Assembly (NCBI RefSeq): GCF_008831285.2
Contig: NC_045149.1
Span: 7,468,417 to 7,532,416 of the forward strand
Direction: 5' to 3'
Length of the DNA stretch: 64,000 nucleotides
From: Nymphaea colorata
Lineage: Eukaryota; Streptophyta; Magnoliopsida; Nymphaeales; Nymphaeaceae
A program made the translations under genes and the position numbers. Below the pieces are notes generated by a model. The model was not told the origin of the DNA. It did not search any database and was given only the letters and a program-made list of their open reading frames with translations. Shown piece by piece: positions 33,677-46,605 of this stretch (its first letter is position 1; every line of letters begins with the position of its first letter).

Positions 33677-34938
33677 AATAGGAGTTATCAACATGTCCTA
33701 AAAACCATCTTAGGCAATTTAACAAACAAGGCATTTTTACACCACATGACCACCATTCTTGCAATTCTTCAAAGTATAGTTCTTGCATGATCCGCATCGG
33801 AAGACAATTGCAAGGTGCATAACGAGGTGCATCGTACATTTCTTCTGCATTCTGCACTTGTAAATATTGTCATTGGGAGCATGTTTTCTGCAGTTAGGAG
33901 GCATTTTTGAGCCATGGCATACTGCCCCTACCATCATTAGCATTAAAAAATACACACATACGCAATTAAGACACCACTAAATTTTTTTCCTATCAAGCAC
34001 AATTTGATTAGGAAACGAAAACACATTTTTACATTCCCACAAAAAATAAGGCAACATTAATAATGTTTCCAAGATTCACTCCAAACAGGGACCATGAAGT
34101 GAATTCCTTCTGAATTACAAAAAGGAAAAAAAGGCAGAAAGCCATGATTCACCCTCTGCTTCTCCTTCCCGTTCCTATTCTTCATCCTCATCTCCATACC
34201 TGCGAAGCCAATAGTTCTTCCCCTCCGAACCATGAAAACTTCTATAGTAAAGCATACCACACCAATCTGTAAATGTTGAAGAATACTGAGCCATAACGAA
34301 TGAATATCAGAAACCTTTTTGAAATTACGAATGGCCTTAGGAAGAGAAGAAACGACACAGTATAATGTCACAAAATCAGAATAATCAGAAATCTACCGCC
34401 AGCCTTTACATAGGCATGTCAAATTTAAAAACAAACAAAGACACACAAGCTGCAGAAAGAACAAAGTTAACGCTTAACACCCATATTCAACCTCTCTTCA
34501 ACGAGAGCAGCAACACAGTTGTTCGAATCAATCTTCTCCCCTAGACGACACTATCACATACTACAACCAGAAGAAGCAATGGAATAAGAACGCACCCAAA
34601 ACCATGGAAGAAAATTCCAGGTTGCCAGGAACGTGTAGCACAGTCAAAGATGCTTCAACTGAAAAACACAAATTGAATAGAAAAATGATTCAGGAATCAA
34701 CCCAAATAAACAACCAGGGATCTTTAAAAGCCTAAAGTGAACTTGCATACTGAGGGATAAGGACCATCTGGGAGGTGGTGGCCAGCCACCTGGATGCCGC
34801 TGCTGTGAGCTCATGAGAGGGGAGATGGTGGGGAATGAAAGGGAGCTAGGGCAGGTTCATGATTATTACAATGGAGGCCTTCTGATTAGATAAAATCAGA
34901 CAGCTGCTATTCATTGTAAGATCCGTTGGTTCAATGTT

Positions 34939-35035
<97 letters not shown>

Positions 35036-35036
35036 A
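34939..35036. repeat. Compound (CT)n(TA)n(TG)n microsatellite
   Basis: Three dinucleotide runs follow each other without a break: CT, then TA, then TG. Confidence 0.9.
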
Positions 35037-37867
35037 GAAATGCAGTGTAGCAGATGCTCTACACATCACCATTAAGCAAACACGGCCCCTCCTGGAGATG
35101 CATTTTTTCTTCCTTTTCTTGATATTCAAGCAACAGGGTGTTTTGTTCTTGGTGCTTCAAAAACATAATTTGTTATTAAGAAAAAAAATATATTAAAATG
35201 TTAAAATTGTTTTTATTTTGATTAAAATTCACTAATTAAATTCGTTGGATAGATGTCAGTGACAAGAAAATCAGTTTTTGAATTGTAACATGTAATATGA
35301 GTCAGCTGAATCAAATTGAAATCAGAATCGTCCTTTGAAACAATAAAAAAATATTTTTTTAAGAAATGGAATGCTACAAGCTGAATTCTAACTTAGCTCT
35401 GTAGCTAGAGTATCTAACCCTAAATTTGTCATCTTGACAGCAGTTACTTTTAAGTTCCTTCATATTGATTTGCTCTCATTAAGTAAAAGACAGGTTACAG
35501 AATTGCCATTTATTGAAGAAAATACATTGTAATAAAGATAAACTCCCTGTTTGTTAACTTCGCCAACAAAACCAGATCTGGTAAGTCACAACTTCTGAGA
35601 TTAATTTAGCCCCTGAAAAGAATCGTGGTAAAATAGAAAAGAACAGAAATCTGTCAGCCTGGAGGTGCCTAATCAGTTAGTCCAAGACTCCAAACCCATT
35701 TTATTTGGCATCAGGTAGCCATGAAAGATGGCGATGGATTGATTTAAAATATATATCTAGTTTCCAGATTATATCAACTATTGAATAATACTAAATGCAT
35801 CAAATCAGAAATATGCAGCTTAAGATGTACCAAAAAAGAAATCAAAAATAATTTTTTTCTTTCCAGAATTTAGCAATCAGAGGGTAAAGAGAACAGTTGA
35901 ATAACAATTAAAAAAAAGAGAGAGAGAACAAAGAAAAAATAACCAGATTTAGAATGGGGCTAGTAATCGTGCAAGCTTTCAATAGATATAAGCCGTCAAA
36001 CCTTTAATTACCAAAAAAATAGACAGAATGTATAGAAGGACTAGATATACTAAAAAGAAAGGAAACCAGCACTAGAAACTAACTAGACACGAAAAAGGCC
36101 AACAGGCCACTGGGAAGTCCGACCAGAAAGGGTGAGAGGGGTGATAACTAGTAGAGACAAAATTATTCCAGCTGCAAGAGCAAAATCTACCATACTGATC
36201 GAAGTATCCTACAAAGAAAAGTGGGAGACCAAACCCAGTCCCCCAAGCACCATTCTGATTTTGTGCCGGAACTGAATCCTCTAGAAATTCCAACCAACCT
36301 CCAGTAAACTGAATGCTCGCAAGGGAAAGACCACCGATTATATTTCTTGTTTCTTGTTTGGACTTTCTCCAGTTATTTTTTTTCGACCTTTTTATCCTAT
36401 TGCACCTGCTTTGTACTATTTATAACTAATATGCTTCATCTACAAGATTTCCCAAAAGTGTTTGTGCATACATGCCTATCTTCATGGACTTATGTGCTGT
36501 GTCCATGTAATTTTACAATTAAAGAGTAAGCCGTGGGGCCATTTCTTAATATGCATGCACCAGCAATAAACACGTATACATATGTGTGTGGCATGTGGAT
36601 GCTTGGGGCTTGAAATACATTTTCCTTGATGCACATTGATTTTTAATAAGAAAATAGGTAATTATTAATGAGAATCTTTGTTCCTATGAATACAAGTGAG
36701 AATACATAGGGGAACACTAACATTTTAACCAAGCCAAGTGCCGTCTAGTGGCTAGCCATGTTTTCTTGTTCAACTCAAAAGCAAGAAAAGGCAGATAGTG
36801 TTAACAACACAAGCTACAAACATATGAAACAGTGATCTACTAATATACTGATAAGGAGCATTCAGAAACAAAGGGAGAGTACACATATATAAGGTGGTAC
36901 CACTTCAACGAAGTTCCCACTGAGAAGATAGTTACAGGCTATCAAAATGCATCTGCAGCCAAGAACCATATGCACTTCATAATTCATATCCAATGCAATC
37001 CCAAGTTTGCATCATTTGTGTTGGGAACTTAGTTTGATATATAACACTCATAGCAACAAAAAACCATAAGTATAATTAATCATTGAGAATGAAAATCAAA
37101 TAAATCCAAAAATTCATATTTTTTTGGGGAAGATATTGCAGAAATTGTGGAACTACTGGGGAAATAATTTACTTTTATTAGGTGATTTCTTGGACTATCA
37201 GAAACCAAGGATTTCAAGTATTATTCACAAATCAAAAGAACTATACAGAGGAGCAATTAAGAAGCCTGAAAAAGCACAAGCTCACTTATGTAAGTGGAAA
37301 CTGGAAAGGGAAGCAGAGAAATTTTGACTAGTAGAACGAGTTCCACAAATAAATTTTTCAGAACAAAATGTCACCATAGAGAACATAGCAACCTTATATT
37401 TCATATGATTCCCAATCCAAGAGAATTATGGAGTGGTTTGATGACAGCCCTCAATATCGAGAGGTTAGGGACGGTCAATCTCCAACCATCATCCACACAC
37501 ACACACTGGGCAGCAGCCCTTAATCTTAAAAATAGGATTTGTGCATTTGAGCAAAGAAGAAATAAGCTTCTTTCTTGCTGAATCGCTGATACATATATGC
37601 GAGAGTGAGAGAGAGACAGAGAGAGAGAGTGCTGACTCACCTAAATAATCAACAATCAGTGCCGACAAGTGTGGCAGTAATGGTGGACCTCGGCCAGCAA
37701 ATGGAAAAATCAAGTGTGCACAGGGAGCACAAATACAGTGAGGTTAAAGGGAGAGGGCGTCAGGGGCTAAGGTTATCAAAATGTTTTCTTATAATAAACC
37801 AATAAACAAACCTGCGCCCTGATATGTATGCATCAGGCACGAGGCATGAAGTGCCGTGAGGTGAAGT

Positions 37868-38110
37868 TGTTACGATCCATATAGGGATCGTGGGGAGTAG
37901 TAGTAGTTTATTTCTACTAGGTCTTGCTATTTGATGTTTTCAATATGGATCTGATTTCAGTATGAGTCGGTCCAGTCCGGACCCGTTATTAATTGTACTT
38001 AAGCTCCAAATTTACCCTAATTAAGCATGCTTGTTGATTGCTTTTCTCTCTCTCATTCCTTTCTCCCTTCTCCTTCCTCCCTCTCGACTTCTGTTAGCCA
38101 ACGGCTAACA
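37868..38110 (+). repeat. 5' LTR, 243 bp
   Basis: It begins TGTTACGATCC and ends CGGCTAACA. Its length is identical to the 3' LTR, with about 13 substitutions and no indel seen. Confidence 0.92.
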
Positions 38111-38112
38111 AA

Positions 38113-38125
38113 TGGTATCAGAGCC
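38113..38125 (+). promoter_or_regulatory. Primer binding site (initiator Met tRNA)
   Basis: TGGTATCAGAGCC starts 2 nt after the 5' LTR. It matches the usual plant primer binding site complementary to the 3' end of initiator methionine tRNA. Confidence 0.9.
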
Positions 38126-38178
38126 TCACATGGCCGTGCCGCCGCCGCTGGCTCAGCCGCTGACGTCCGCTGAGCAAG

Positions 38179-40158
38179 ATGCACCAGTATTCCACAACGC
38201 CGCCCTGGCATCGCGCCTGGACGGAAGAAATGATCATCGAAGTGAACCGCAGGCTGCAGACCATGGAACGAGTGCAAGCCGAGGTTGAGGCTCGTCTCCA
38301 CACCGCCATAGCAACCGGTTTTCGCGATCTGCTCCAGCAAGCCCCCACCCTTGGCAGCGCTCCGCTCAGCGACCCACATTCCAGCAACCGCTCACCAGCC
38401 CATGCGGTCCTCACCAGCTCGCTGACACTCACGGCGCCAGGCTCCCTCCACGCACCCAATACAAGTGTGTCGGGGCAGGATCAGTGTACGTCGCCGGTCA
38501 GCGCCATACCCTTTTTCCAACCGACCATCGCGACTCTACCTCAGCCTCCGATCAGTGCCGACGTCACATTTGGGTCTTTCGGATCGACCGTGCCCACTAC
38601 CAACGTGCTGCCCACCGTTATGTTGAACTCCGTTACCGGCGGCACTAACAACGTAGCACTCCCGGGCCGCAGCAACAGCCGAACGGACGCCCCTGCGGGG
38701 TTCCTTCCGACCTCATCTCCTGGCTTTTATGGAGGTATTGAACCGGCGTGCTTCAAGCACGCCAAGATGGACTTTCCCCGATTCAACAAAGAAGATTTAC
38801 ATAGATGGATATTTAAAGCCGAGCAGTTCTTCGAGTGCCACGGGATCTTGGAGACGATGAAGGTGGCTGATGCTGCCATGAACTTCGAAGGGAAAGTCAT
38901 TCGTTGGTACCGATGGCTGATTGATCAACACGGACGGCCAGACTGGAGGACCTTGATTTCAGCCATGGCGGCGCGTTTCGGACCTTCAGCTTATGTTGAT
39001 TACAATCAGGAACTCTCCAAAATACGTCAGACGGGGTCGATTGAAGACTACCAAGAGCGTTTCGAAGAATTTAGCAATATGGTTCGGGAATGGCCAATAG
39101 AAGCTTTGATTGGTACCTTTGTTGGGGGACTCAAAGAGGAAATCCGTATTGAGGTGCAAGGCATGCGACCCCTCAATTTGCATGACTGTTTTGCGATAAC
39201 CCGTATGGTGGAGGAAAAGCAGCAGCGATATCAGAGCCTCAGGCGAGGGGCAGCCGGGGTTCGTCCTCACGAGGCAGCAACTACGAATTCGGAAATACAA
39301 CCCGACTGGACGAACTTAACCAAACCACCAAACCGCCCTATTATTCGCCGTCTGACCCCGGAACAAATAAGGGAAAAACAGCGTCAAAATATTTGCTTCC
39401 ATTGTGATCAACCGTGGACACCGGGCCACGCATGTAGACGCTTTCATATGTACCAAGTTGAAGAAGAAGGGGAGGATGCCCCGACGGAGACTATTGGAGA
39501 ACAGAGACAAGATGAAGGAGAGTTTGCCCAGTCGCCCGAAATATCCCTCCATGCCCTATCAGGACATGAAGTGCCTCAATTGATGCGAGTGGAGGGCCGA
39601 CTCCACGGTCGGAAGGTCAGTGTACTTGTGGATACAGGGTCCACACATAACTTCATCTGTGAGAAGTCCGCTAGAGCCCTGGGGTGTGAAATCGATCAGC
39701 AAGCGGCTTTTGATGTGGTCGTGGGAGATGGAAGCACCTTAAAATGTAAGGGGCGGTGCACCGACGAGAAACTGGAGATACAGGGCCATGGGTTTTCGGT
39801 ACAGTTGTATACACTAGCAATGGCCAGGGCGGACCTCGTCTTGGGCATCCATTGGTTGAAAGGGCTGGGCGAGGTCGTGTTGGACTTCGTTAACATGAGA
39901 ATGCACTTTACACAACCGGATGGGAAGCGCCTCACCCTGTCAGCTACTCCAAGACAGCTAGTTCAAGAGACCGCCACCTCCAAAATGTTGCGGGGAGCGG
40001 CTGCTTCGTACGTGCTCCTCATGACCAGCACCGAGGGAAGGAGAGGTCAGAACCCGCTCTCACCAGTGCACGACTACCGGCCCTGTTGGAAGAATTTTCA
40101 AATGTGTTCAGTGTCCCTCATGGGTTGCCTCCTTCGCGCGCCTATGACCACCATATAG
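38179..40158 (+). pseudogene. Retrotransposon gag-protease region
   Basis: The frame opens at ATG 38179. It encodes a proline/serine-rich N terminus, a retrotransposon gag domain (about 38740-39230, with WIFKAEQFFECHG near its start), a zinc-knuckle-like CFHCDQPWTPGHAC near 39394-39435, and an aspartic protease with VDTGSTHNFI near 39630. Homology to the next domain shifts to another frame near 40080, so the frame's last 25 or so codons are out-of-frame read-through. This region makes the capsid-like particle protein and the polyprotein-cleaving protease in active relatives. Confidence 0.85.
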
Positions 40159-42813
40159 AGCTACATCCCGAGGCAAATGCAGTGAAAAGGAGACCATACA
40201 GGTATAACCCGACCCACCGTGATTCACTAACTCGATTGGTACAAGAAATGTTGGAACAAGGAATTATACAGCCTAGTCGCAACCCATTTGCGTCTCCTGC
40301 CCTCTTGGTGCGCAAGAAGGTTGGAAACTGGCGGTTTTGTGTAGACTACCACGCCTTGAATGCTCTAACAGTGAAGAATCGTTATCCCCTGCCCATCATG
40401 GAAGATCTCCTTGATGAACTCAGGGGGGCAGCCCTATTTTCAGAGTTGGATCTTCGAGCCGGGTACCACCAGATACAGATCGCACCACAAGATGTACCGA
40501 AGACAGCATTCTTAACTCCAGATGGACATTATGAGTTTCGAGTGATGTCGTTCGGCCTCACGAATGCTCCTGCGACGTTCCAGTCACTCATGAACGATAT
40601 CTTCTGGCCATACCTGCACAGGTTCGTACTGGTCTTCTTTGATGACATCCTTGTATTTAGTGCAGACGAAGAGGTGCACTTAAAGCATCTGCGGGTGGTG
40701 CTCTCTACGTTGCGACAACACTCCCTTCACGCCAAACTCTCTAAGTGTTCATTCGGCATGAGTGAAGCCACGTATCTCGGCCACGTGATTGGCAACGGTA
40801 GCGTAAAGATGGAAGAGGCTAAGGTACTGGCAGTGCGTAATTGAGTCATTCCTCAGTCCGTTCGGGAACCACGCGGGTTCCTAGGACTGGCAGGATACTA
40901 TCGTAAGTTCGTGCGCAACTTTGGGAGTATCACAGTGCCTTTGACCTACCTAACAAAAAGGGATCAGTTTCGATGGACTGACCAGGCCAAGGTGGCATTT
41001 GACAAACTCAAGGAGGCATCACCACAGCACCAGTTCTACGCATGCCCGATTTCAACATGCAGTTTGAGGTGGAGACAGACGCATCTGACACAGGGGTGGG
41101 CGCAGTTTTAAGCCAAGACCGACATCCGATAGCATTTTTTAGTCATGCCATGGGACCCACGTTCAGCAGCAAATCAGTCTACGAGCGCAAACTCATTGCT
41201 ATGGTATTGGCGGTACTTAGATGGCGGCATTATTTGTTGGATACAAAATTTGTGGTGCTCACAGATCATCACAGCCTGCGCTATTGCCTACAACAGAAAA
41301 CATTGGTACCGGCGGTGCAGCGTTGGGTGATGAAACTGCTCAGCTTCGATTTTGAGATTAGGCATTGCAACGGGAAGGAAAACCCAGCAGCAGACGGTCT
41401 CTATCGACAGGTGCAGGAGGGGTACGGCTTCTGGACTCTATCAGCCATTCAGTGCAACATTTGGACAGACATTCAGCAGGCCCACCAGTCAGCAGCGTCA
41501 GTTCAGAGAATACGAACTGACCTTCTACAAAATCCGACGAGACGATATGGTTACAAGTGGCGCCCTCCTTACCTCTACTTCTGTAGCCGCGTATTTATCC
41601 CGCCCGAGACAAGCCTACCAGGTATTTTAATCTCACATTATCATGACTCGAAGAGCGCAGGCCATGAAGGAGTGGAAGGGACTTATCGGTATTTAAGGAC
41701 GGCGTTTTTCTGGCTGGGAATGAAGCGCGCTGTGCGGGATTATGTGTGACAATGTGATGTATGTCAATGCAATAAGTATGAGACCACGCAACCTATTGGC
41801 TTCTTACAACCACTTCCTCTTCCTGAGAAAATTTGGGAAGACATATCCATGGACTTCATAGAGGGATTACCCCGCTCTCAGGGAAAATCTGTTATATTGG
41901 TGGTAGTAGACAGGCTCTCCAAATATGCCCACTTTATAGCGCTCTCACACCCCTTTTCAACCAAAACGGTAGCACAGACCTTTTAAGAGCACATGGGGAA
42001 GCTTCACGGTATGCCACGCTCCATTTTAAGTGACTGTGACTCGATTTTCCTTAGTGCTTTTTGGCAAGAGTATTTCAAACTGCAGGGGACTCAACTTAAG
42101 ATGAGTACCGCATATCACCCGCAAACAGATGGGCAGACAGAGGTCGTAAACCGAAGTCTTGAGACTTATTTGAGATGCTTTGTGGGGGAGCGACCCAAAA
42201 CTTGGGTCAACTATCTATCATGGGCAGAGTTCGCTTACAATACTAGTTGGCATACATCCACGAACACCACCCATTTTGAGGTAGTCCATGGGCGCCCTCC
42301 TCCGACTATTCGCCGATATCAATTGGGAACAGCACGCGATGAGCTGGTTGATACGGAGTTGAGGTGTCGCGATGTGATTCTTAAGGATCTTAAGGAACAC
42401 CTGTCAGCAGCACGGAATCGCATGGTGATCCAGTACAACTGTCGCCATCGAGAGGGGCAGGCCGAAGTAAGTTGTTGTCAAGGTCTGTTGGTCCTTATCA
42501 TATTTTAAAGAGGATCAAGAATCTCGCCTACAAGTTACAGTTACCATTGGGCAGCACCATACACCCGGTCTTTCATGTTTCCAAACTCAAAGCGTGCCTT
42601 AAGACACCGACAGAAAGTGAAGTTGCAGCCGCCCCCGCCTTGGCGATCCCCTCTGGCATCCAACCCCTACGTCGAGTAGGAGTACGACGACTCAAAGTGA
42701 ATGGAAAATGGATGGTACAGTGGCTGATTGAGTGGCTCTCTGAGGAGGAGTTATCCGCGTCATGGGAAGATTCGGAGGACATACAGAAGCGGTTTCCATC
42801 GTTCACACCTTGA
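40086..42813 (+). pseudogene. Retrotransposon pol region (RT, RNase H, integrase), broken
   Basis: Reverse transcriptase lies at 40086-40844, with FCVDYHALNALT, the SELDLRAGYHQI block and the catalytic FFDDI near 40634. RNase H starts near 41042 with VETDASDTGVGAVLS. The integrase zinc-binding region lies near 41630-41790 and its core near 41830-42460, with AYHPQTDGQTE. A chromodomain-like tail ends at 42813. Breaks seen: a frame change near 40080, TGA at 40842-40844, a frame change near 41020-41040, TGA at 41747-41749, TAA at 41984-41986, and a frame change with a probable small deletion near 42470. It is not functional as it stands. Confidence 0.88.
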
Positions 42814-42829
42814 GGACAAGGTGTTATTC

Positions 42830-42844
42830 AAGGGGGGAGTATTT
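42830..42844 (+). promoter_or_regulatory. Polypurine tract of the retrotransposon
   Basis: AAGGGGGGAGTATTT lies directly before the 3' LTR. A purine run here primes plus-strand DNA synthesis in LTR retrotransposons. Confidence 0.8.
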
Positions 42845-43087
42845 TGTTACGATCCATATAGGGATCGTGGGGAGCAGTAGTAGTTTATTTCTACTAGGTC
42901 TTGCTATTTGATGTTTTCAATATGGATCTGATTTCAGTATGAGTCGGTCCAGTCCGCACCCATTATTAATTGTACTTAAGCTTGAGATTTACCCTAATTA
43001 AGCATGCTTGTTGATTGCCTTTCTCTCTCTCGATCTTTTCTCCCTTCTCCTTCCTCCCTCTCGACTTCTGTTACCCGACAGCTAACA
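42845..43087 (+). repeat. 3' LTR, 243 bp
   Basis: It begins TGTTACGATCC, ends CAGCTAACA and is followed by the target duplication GAAGT. Confidence 0.92.
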
Positions 43088-44342
43088 GAAGTGCACACTA
43101 TGCTTCAAGCTAACGCTTTGAGGTACATTTGTTTCAAAATGCCTTGAGGTGTACACCTCAAATAACATTTATATCTTCACAAGAAAAAGAAGCTTACCTA
43201 GAATTTACTAATTCTATGGTAGGGAGGGTAGTGGTTTAATAAAAATGAAAGGAAAAGAAAAGGCAAGAGAAAATGTGTGTGTGTGTGTACGTATATATAA
43301 AACCCACTACCTTTACAATCCTTATTTCTGCGTCAAGGATTTCATTGAATATTCAAAGGTAGACATTGAATAGCAGAGATAAAAGGAGAATACAGGTTGT
43401 CAAAATTGTAGAAGCAAAAAAACATGTTTCTTATGTACTTGTATAGAGAAATTATATTGCAGCAACTTCTCATCCTAATAAATCAGACCATTATATTTAT
43501 CCCTCTGTTTTTTCTCTTATTATCAGACCACATTTATGAATTAGATAGATCAAAGAATAAGTTATCATGATTGTTGATAATAGGCATAGCGTGGCCCCTA
43601 CGAACTACATATATATAGTTCCTATATCTTGCCATCTGGAAAATGCAGGTTGTGATGTCTACAATAAATTTAATATATTACACAAAAATATCTTCATATT
43701 TGTGCAACTGTACTAACAGTAAGACTATTATATTACATGAATCTATGCAATATGAATCAAATCTAAATCAGGCTATGATTGGTATTAAATCAAAACCTGG
43801 TCCAGCTCTTTCTCCATTCAAATATGAAATGGTATAAAAAATAGTCTCTATTTCATGAAAGAATTCAGAACCTGCTGAAAAAGTAATGGAAAATGATGTA
43901 TTTACTTGTATCTTTTAACTAATCGAATAAATTAAAATTTTTAAAAAATAACACGAAATTGTGATCTAAAATGGCCTCTTCCACAAGTAGCATAATCACC
44001 TAGATTATTAGAATAGATAAACTTAAACTACTTAGCAATAGTAGACTAGTAACAAACATAAAATTTTACCATAAAACACTAGTCATCTGCCAAAGCCAAT
44101 TAAACAATAATTGCATATCTGTTTTAGGCTTCAGCAGAGAAAGGATTGTTGTTTATGCTATCATTTTGACTTTTTCTCCATAGGCAAAGTTTACAAAACT
44201 ATCACAAATAATAAAAATCATTATAATTAATAATAAGGAAAATGTGCCTTACCAGTATACTCATTTGGTGCAGAAGCATGACAACATCAAGGCTTCCCAA
44301 GCTTTATTGCAATGATATTTCTCATTCAATAGAAGAAATTCA
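43088..44342. other. PPR gene 3' flank and intergenic DNA
   Basis: It contains a perfect 18-bp palindrome at 43144-43161, a short (GT)n run near 43276 and AT-rich sequence. From about 43950 to 44240 it matches the decayed PPR copy at 30.4-30.6 kb, so the duplicated unit included the downstream flank. Confidence 0.55.
43144..43161. repeat. Perfect 18-bp palindrome
   Basis: TTGAGGTGTACACCTCAA equals its own reverse complement. It lies about 55 bp beyond the 3' LTR, in flanking DNA. Confidence 0.9.
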
Positions 44343-46440
44343 CTATGAAAAGAATGATAACGCATCCAATGGAATACCAAAACCTGCTTTGCACATTATC
44401 GTCAGTAGTCTTTCCATTTCATTTCTTTTGCCATATTTAGCATAAACCTTATACAGTATTAAGAATGTTTTTTTTGTTGGACTAAAGTTGTAGGTCTTCA
44501 TCTCATCCAGAACATTCTCCATTTCGGCAAGACGACATTGTGCACCATACATAACCATCAAGCAGTGGTAGATTGATCTGCAAAGTTTCCATCCTGCAGA
44601 CTCTGCTTGCTTCACAAATGAACTGAGATTATCCACTGCATTACATCTAAAATAACTTGATATAATTGATCGCATTACACTGGCCGTTACAACCACTGTA
44701 TTCTGCTTAAAAGCTCTTGATATAGAATTTTCCATTCCCTCCACCAGGTCCTCTTGAGCGTAGACCCTAATCAGCAAGACATCCAACCAAGCCCTGTGTT
44801 CATTTTGTGGTAAAAGTTTCATGAGCTCCTCAATCTTCCTAACTCTATTGAAATCAGAACTCTTACAATAGGCACACACCATTGCTCTTATGAGAGGCAA
44901 CTCTCTCTTGTTTACATGATCCTTCACCAATTCGTACATCTCTTCCATTTTGTCAAGTCTTCCCCAGTGTGCATAACCTCTAAGCAGCAACAAGTATGTA
45001 TCAGTGTCAGGCTTTACGTTGCCCGCGGACATCTGCTCAAAAATTTTCTCCATATCCTTCCACATCCAAGCTGTGATATAACCAGCAATAAGAGTATTAT
45101 ATGTACTCACGTTTGGGGTCAAATTTGATTCCAATATCACCCCATAGACCATTTCCATGTGATCAACAAGCATAGATCGTCCAAAAACTGATAAAAGGAT
45201 ATTGTAAGTCACTATGTTTGGACTACAATGTGGATGTGTTTTCAGATCCTCAAATATGGATAGAACCTTTTTGGTTAGTCCATTATACATATAAGCCGTC
45301 ATAAGCCCATTATAAGTTGAAGTTGTTTGTATTCCTCTGGAACATGCCTCTGTAAATAGCTCATGGGCAAGATCAAGCTGCTTAAGCCTTCCCGCAATTG
45401 ACATAGCCTTGGAGTACTCCTCAATAGCTATTGAGACACCATCATCTATCCGCTGACGTTTCCAATTAAAAACCTGCATGAATATTAAGAAGCACAAGCA
45501 GCAAACTTAGGTAGGTCCTAAAATTCAGTAAATCGCATCAGCCATCCATAAAAATTCTACTTGGGTATTTGCATTTCCATGAAATTGTCCGTCGTTTTAA
45601 CGGACGGATGAGAAGTTCCATACTTTGATTAACTGCGCTTAAATAAACTAAGATAAGCTCGCTACCCGCTTCTATCCATCTCCATTATTTCAAAGGATTG
45701 CAGAACACCAGTAAAATTCACATATTTGTACAATTTACCCATTGTGTCATTTAAAGAACATGAACGGATGAAGTCAAATTCATTATGCAGGATTTCTCCA
45801 GTGGTTAGCCATTTTCATCAGATAAATCACAAGCGCAAATTTCCTGTCTGCATCTCCTAATTTCTATCCATTTCACTATAATCTTGTATCGACGGCAGTG
45901 AAATTCCAATGAAAAAAGAAGCATCAAATTAGCTAAAGTCAGGCTAACGTGCAAAGCTAGGAACATTACCCGCAGTGCCAACTCAGGCCAACGTTCCAGG
46001 CGATTCAGGAGCCGAACAGAAAAGTCTCGATCAGACGCCACGAATATCTGCAGCTCCGCCTCCAAGATCTCCTTCACCCTGCCGGCGGCGGCCTCAGGTT
46101 CTGAACCCACGGCGGCGGCAACCAATTCAACAACCAGCTCTGATATCATGTCAACGGTGCCACTGTTTTTGCCCTTTCCCCGCCGACCTGCCTTCGCCGT
46201 CTTCAGAGTAAGTTCCTCCCCGTCGCCGCCGCTACAACAACAGCGAACGGTGACCGCGCGGTTGGCAGTGGACAGAGGGGGAAGGTCGGTCCGGTATGGG
46301 CCTGTAGTACGAAAGGAAGGAAGAAAAGAGCCGGTTCTCTCATCTGGGCAAAGGGGTCGGCAGCGGGGATGGTGGTGGTAGCGGCGGACACTTCTGGAGG
46401 ACCTGATTAGAGCCTTAAATCTTAAGTATGACCACCTCAT
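44343..46440 (-). CDS. Pentatricopeptide repeat (PPR) protein
   Basis: Two exons on the minus strand: 46440-45970 and 45473-44343. They join in frame (CGG|GTAATG donor, CATGCAG acceptor) to give 533 residues. The ATG at 46440 is a true ATG. The N terminus (MRWSYLRFKALIRSSRSVRR) is Arg/Ser-rich without acidic residues, typical of an organelle targeting peptide. Exon 2 carries PPR motifs of about 35 residues, for example the units beginning STYNGLMTAYMYNG, VTYNILLSVFGRS, STYNTLIAGYITA and DTYLLLLRGYAHWG, in P-class style without E or DYW domains. P-class PPR proteins usually bind organellar RNA for stability, splicing or translation; the target here is unknown. A decayed partial copy lies at 30.4-31.2 kb. 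Confidence 0.88.
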
Positions 46441-46485
46441 CTCAATCGTCCTCTACCAATGGGAGGAGAAGCACATTAGATGAGA

Positions 46486-46605
46486 GACCTGAAACGACGA
46501 GTGCTCTGGTTTTCCACCATGGCGGAACCCCTTCCTCTTACTCCCGACCTGAAACGACGAGTCCTCTGGTTCTCCACCATGGCGGATCCCATCCCTCTTA
46601 CTCTC
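46486..46605. repeat. 60-bp tandem duplication upstream of the PPR start
   Basis: Two 60-bp units (46486-46545 and 46546-46605) begin GACCTGAAACGACGAG and differ at a few positions. The period is a multiple of three. On the plus strand they lie in an open frame (ATG 46428 to TGA 46751, 107 codons) as a 20-residue repeat with the motif RPETTS followed by HHGG. That frame overlaps the PPR start head-to-head, and I do not call it a gene. Confidence 0.8.

Larger units (their letters stand above)
32291..37867. other. Intergenic region, no supported gene
   Basis: AT-rich DNA with microsatellites and a direct repeat at 33404-33676. Minus-strand frames near 33570-34371 include a cysteine-rich frame (ATG 33943 to stop 33737), possibly an exon after an acceptor-like TGATGGTAG. 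I cannot join these into a gene or match a family. A minus-strand segment near 37713-37640 ends at a good donor-like AG|GTGAGT but has no recognisable partner exon. Treat the region as unresolved. Confidence 0.45.
37868..43087 (+). mobile_element. Ty3/gypsy chromovirus LTR retrotransposon (5.2 kb, disabled)
   Basis: It is complete in layout: 5-bp target duplication GAAGT (37863-37867 and 43088-43092), two 243-bp LTRs starting TGTTACGATCC and ending GCTAACA, an initiator-Met primer binding site, gag-protease, reverse transcriptase, RNase H, integrase, a C-terminal chromodomain-like segment, and a polypurine tract. The order PR-RT-RH-INT makes it Ty3/gypsy. Short LTRs and a roughly 5 kb length suggest a Reina-type chromovirus (inference). 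By eye the two LTRs differ at 13 of 243 positions (about 5 percent), so it is not a recent insertion. Internal stops and frame changes make it non-autonomous now. Confidence 0.93.

Noticed and set aside
38053-39935. Minus-strand frames across gag-protease
   Set aside because: They overlap the recognisable gag and protease coding sequence in antisense, so they are shadows.
45971-46211. Plus-strand frames within PPR exon 1
   Set aside because: They are antisense to the GC-rich first PPR exon and have no family resemblance.
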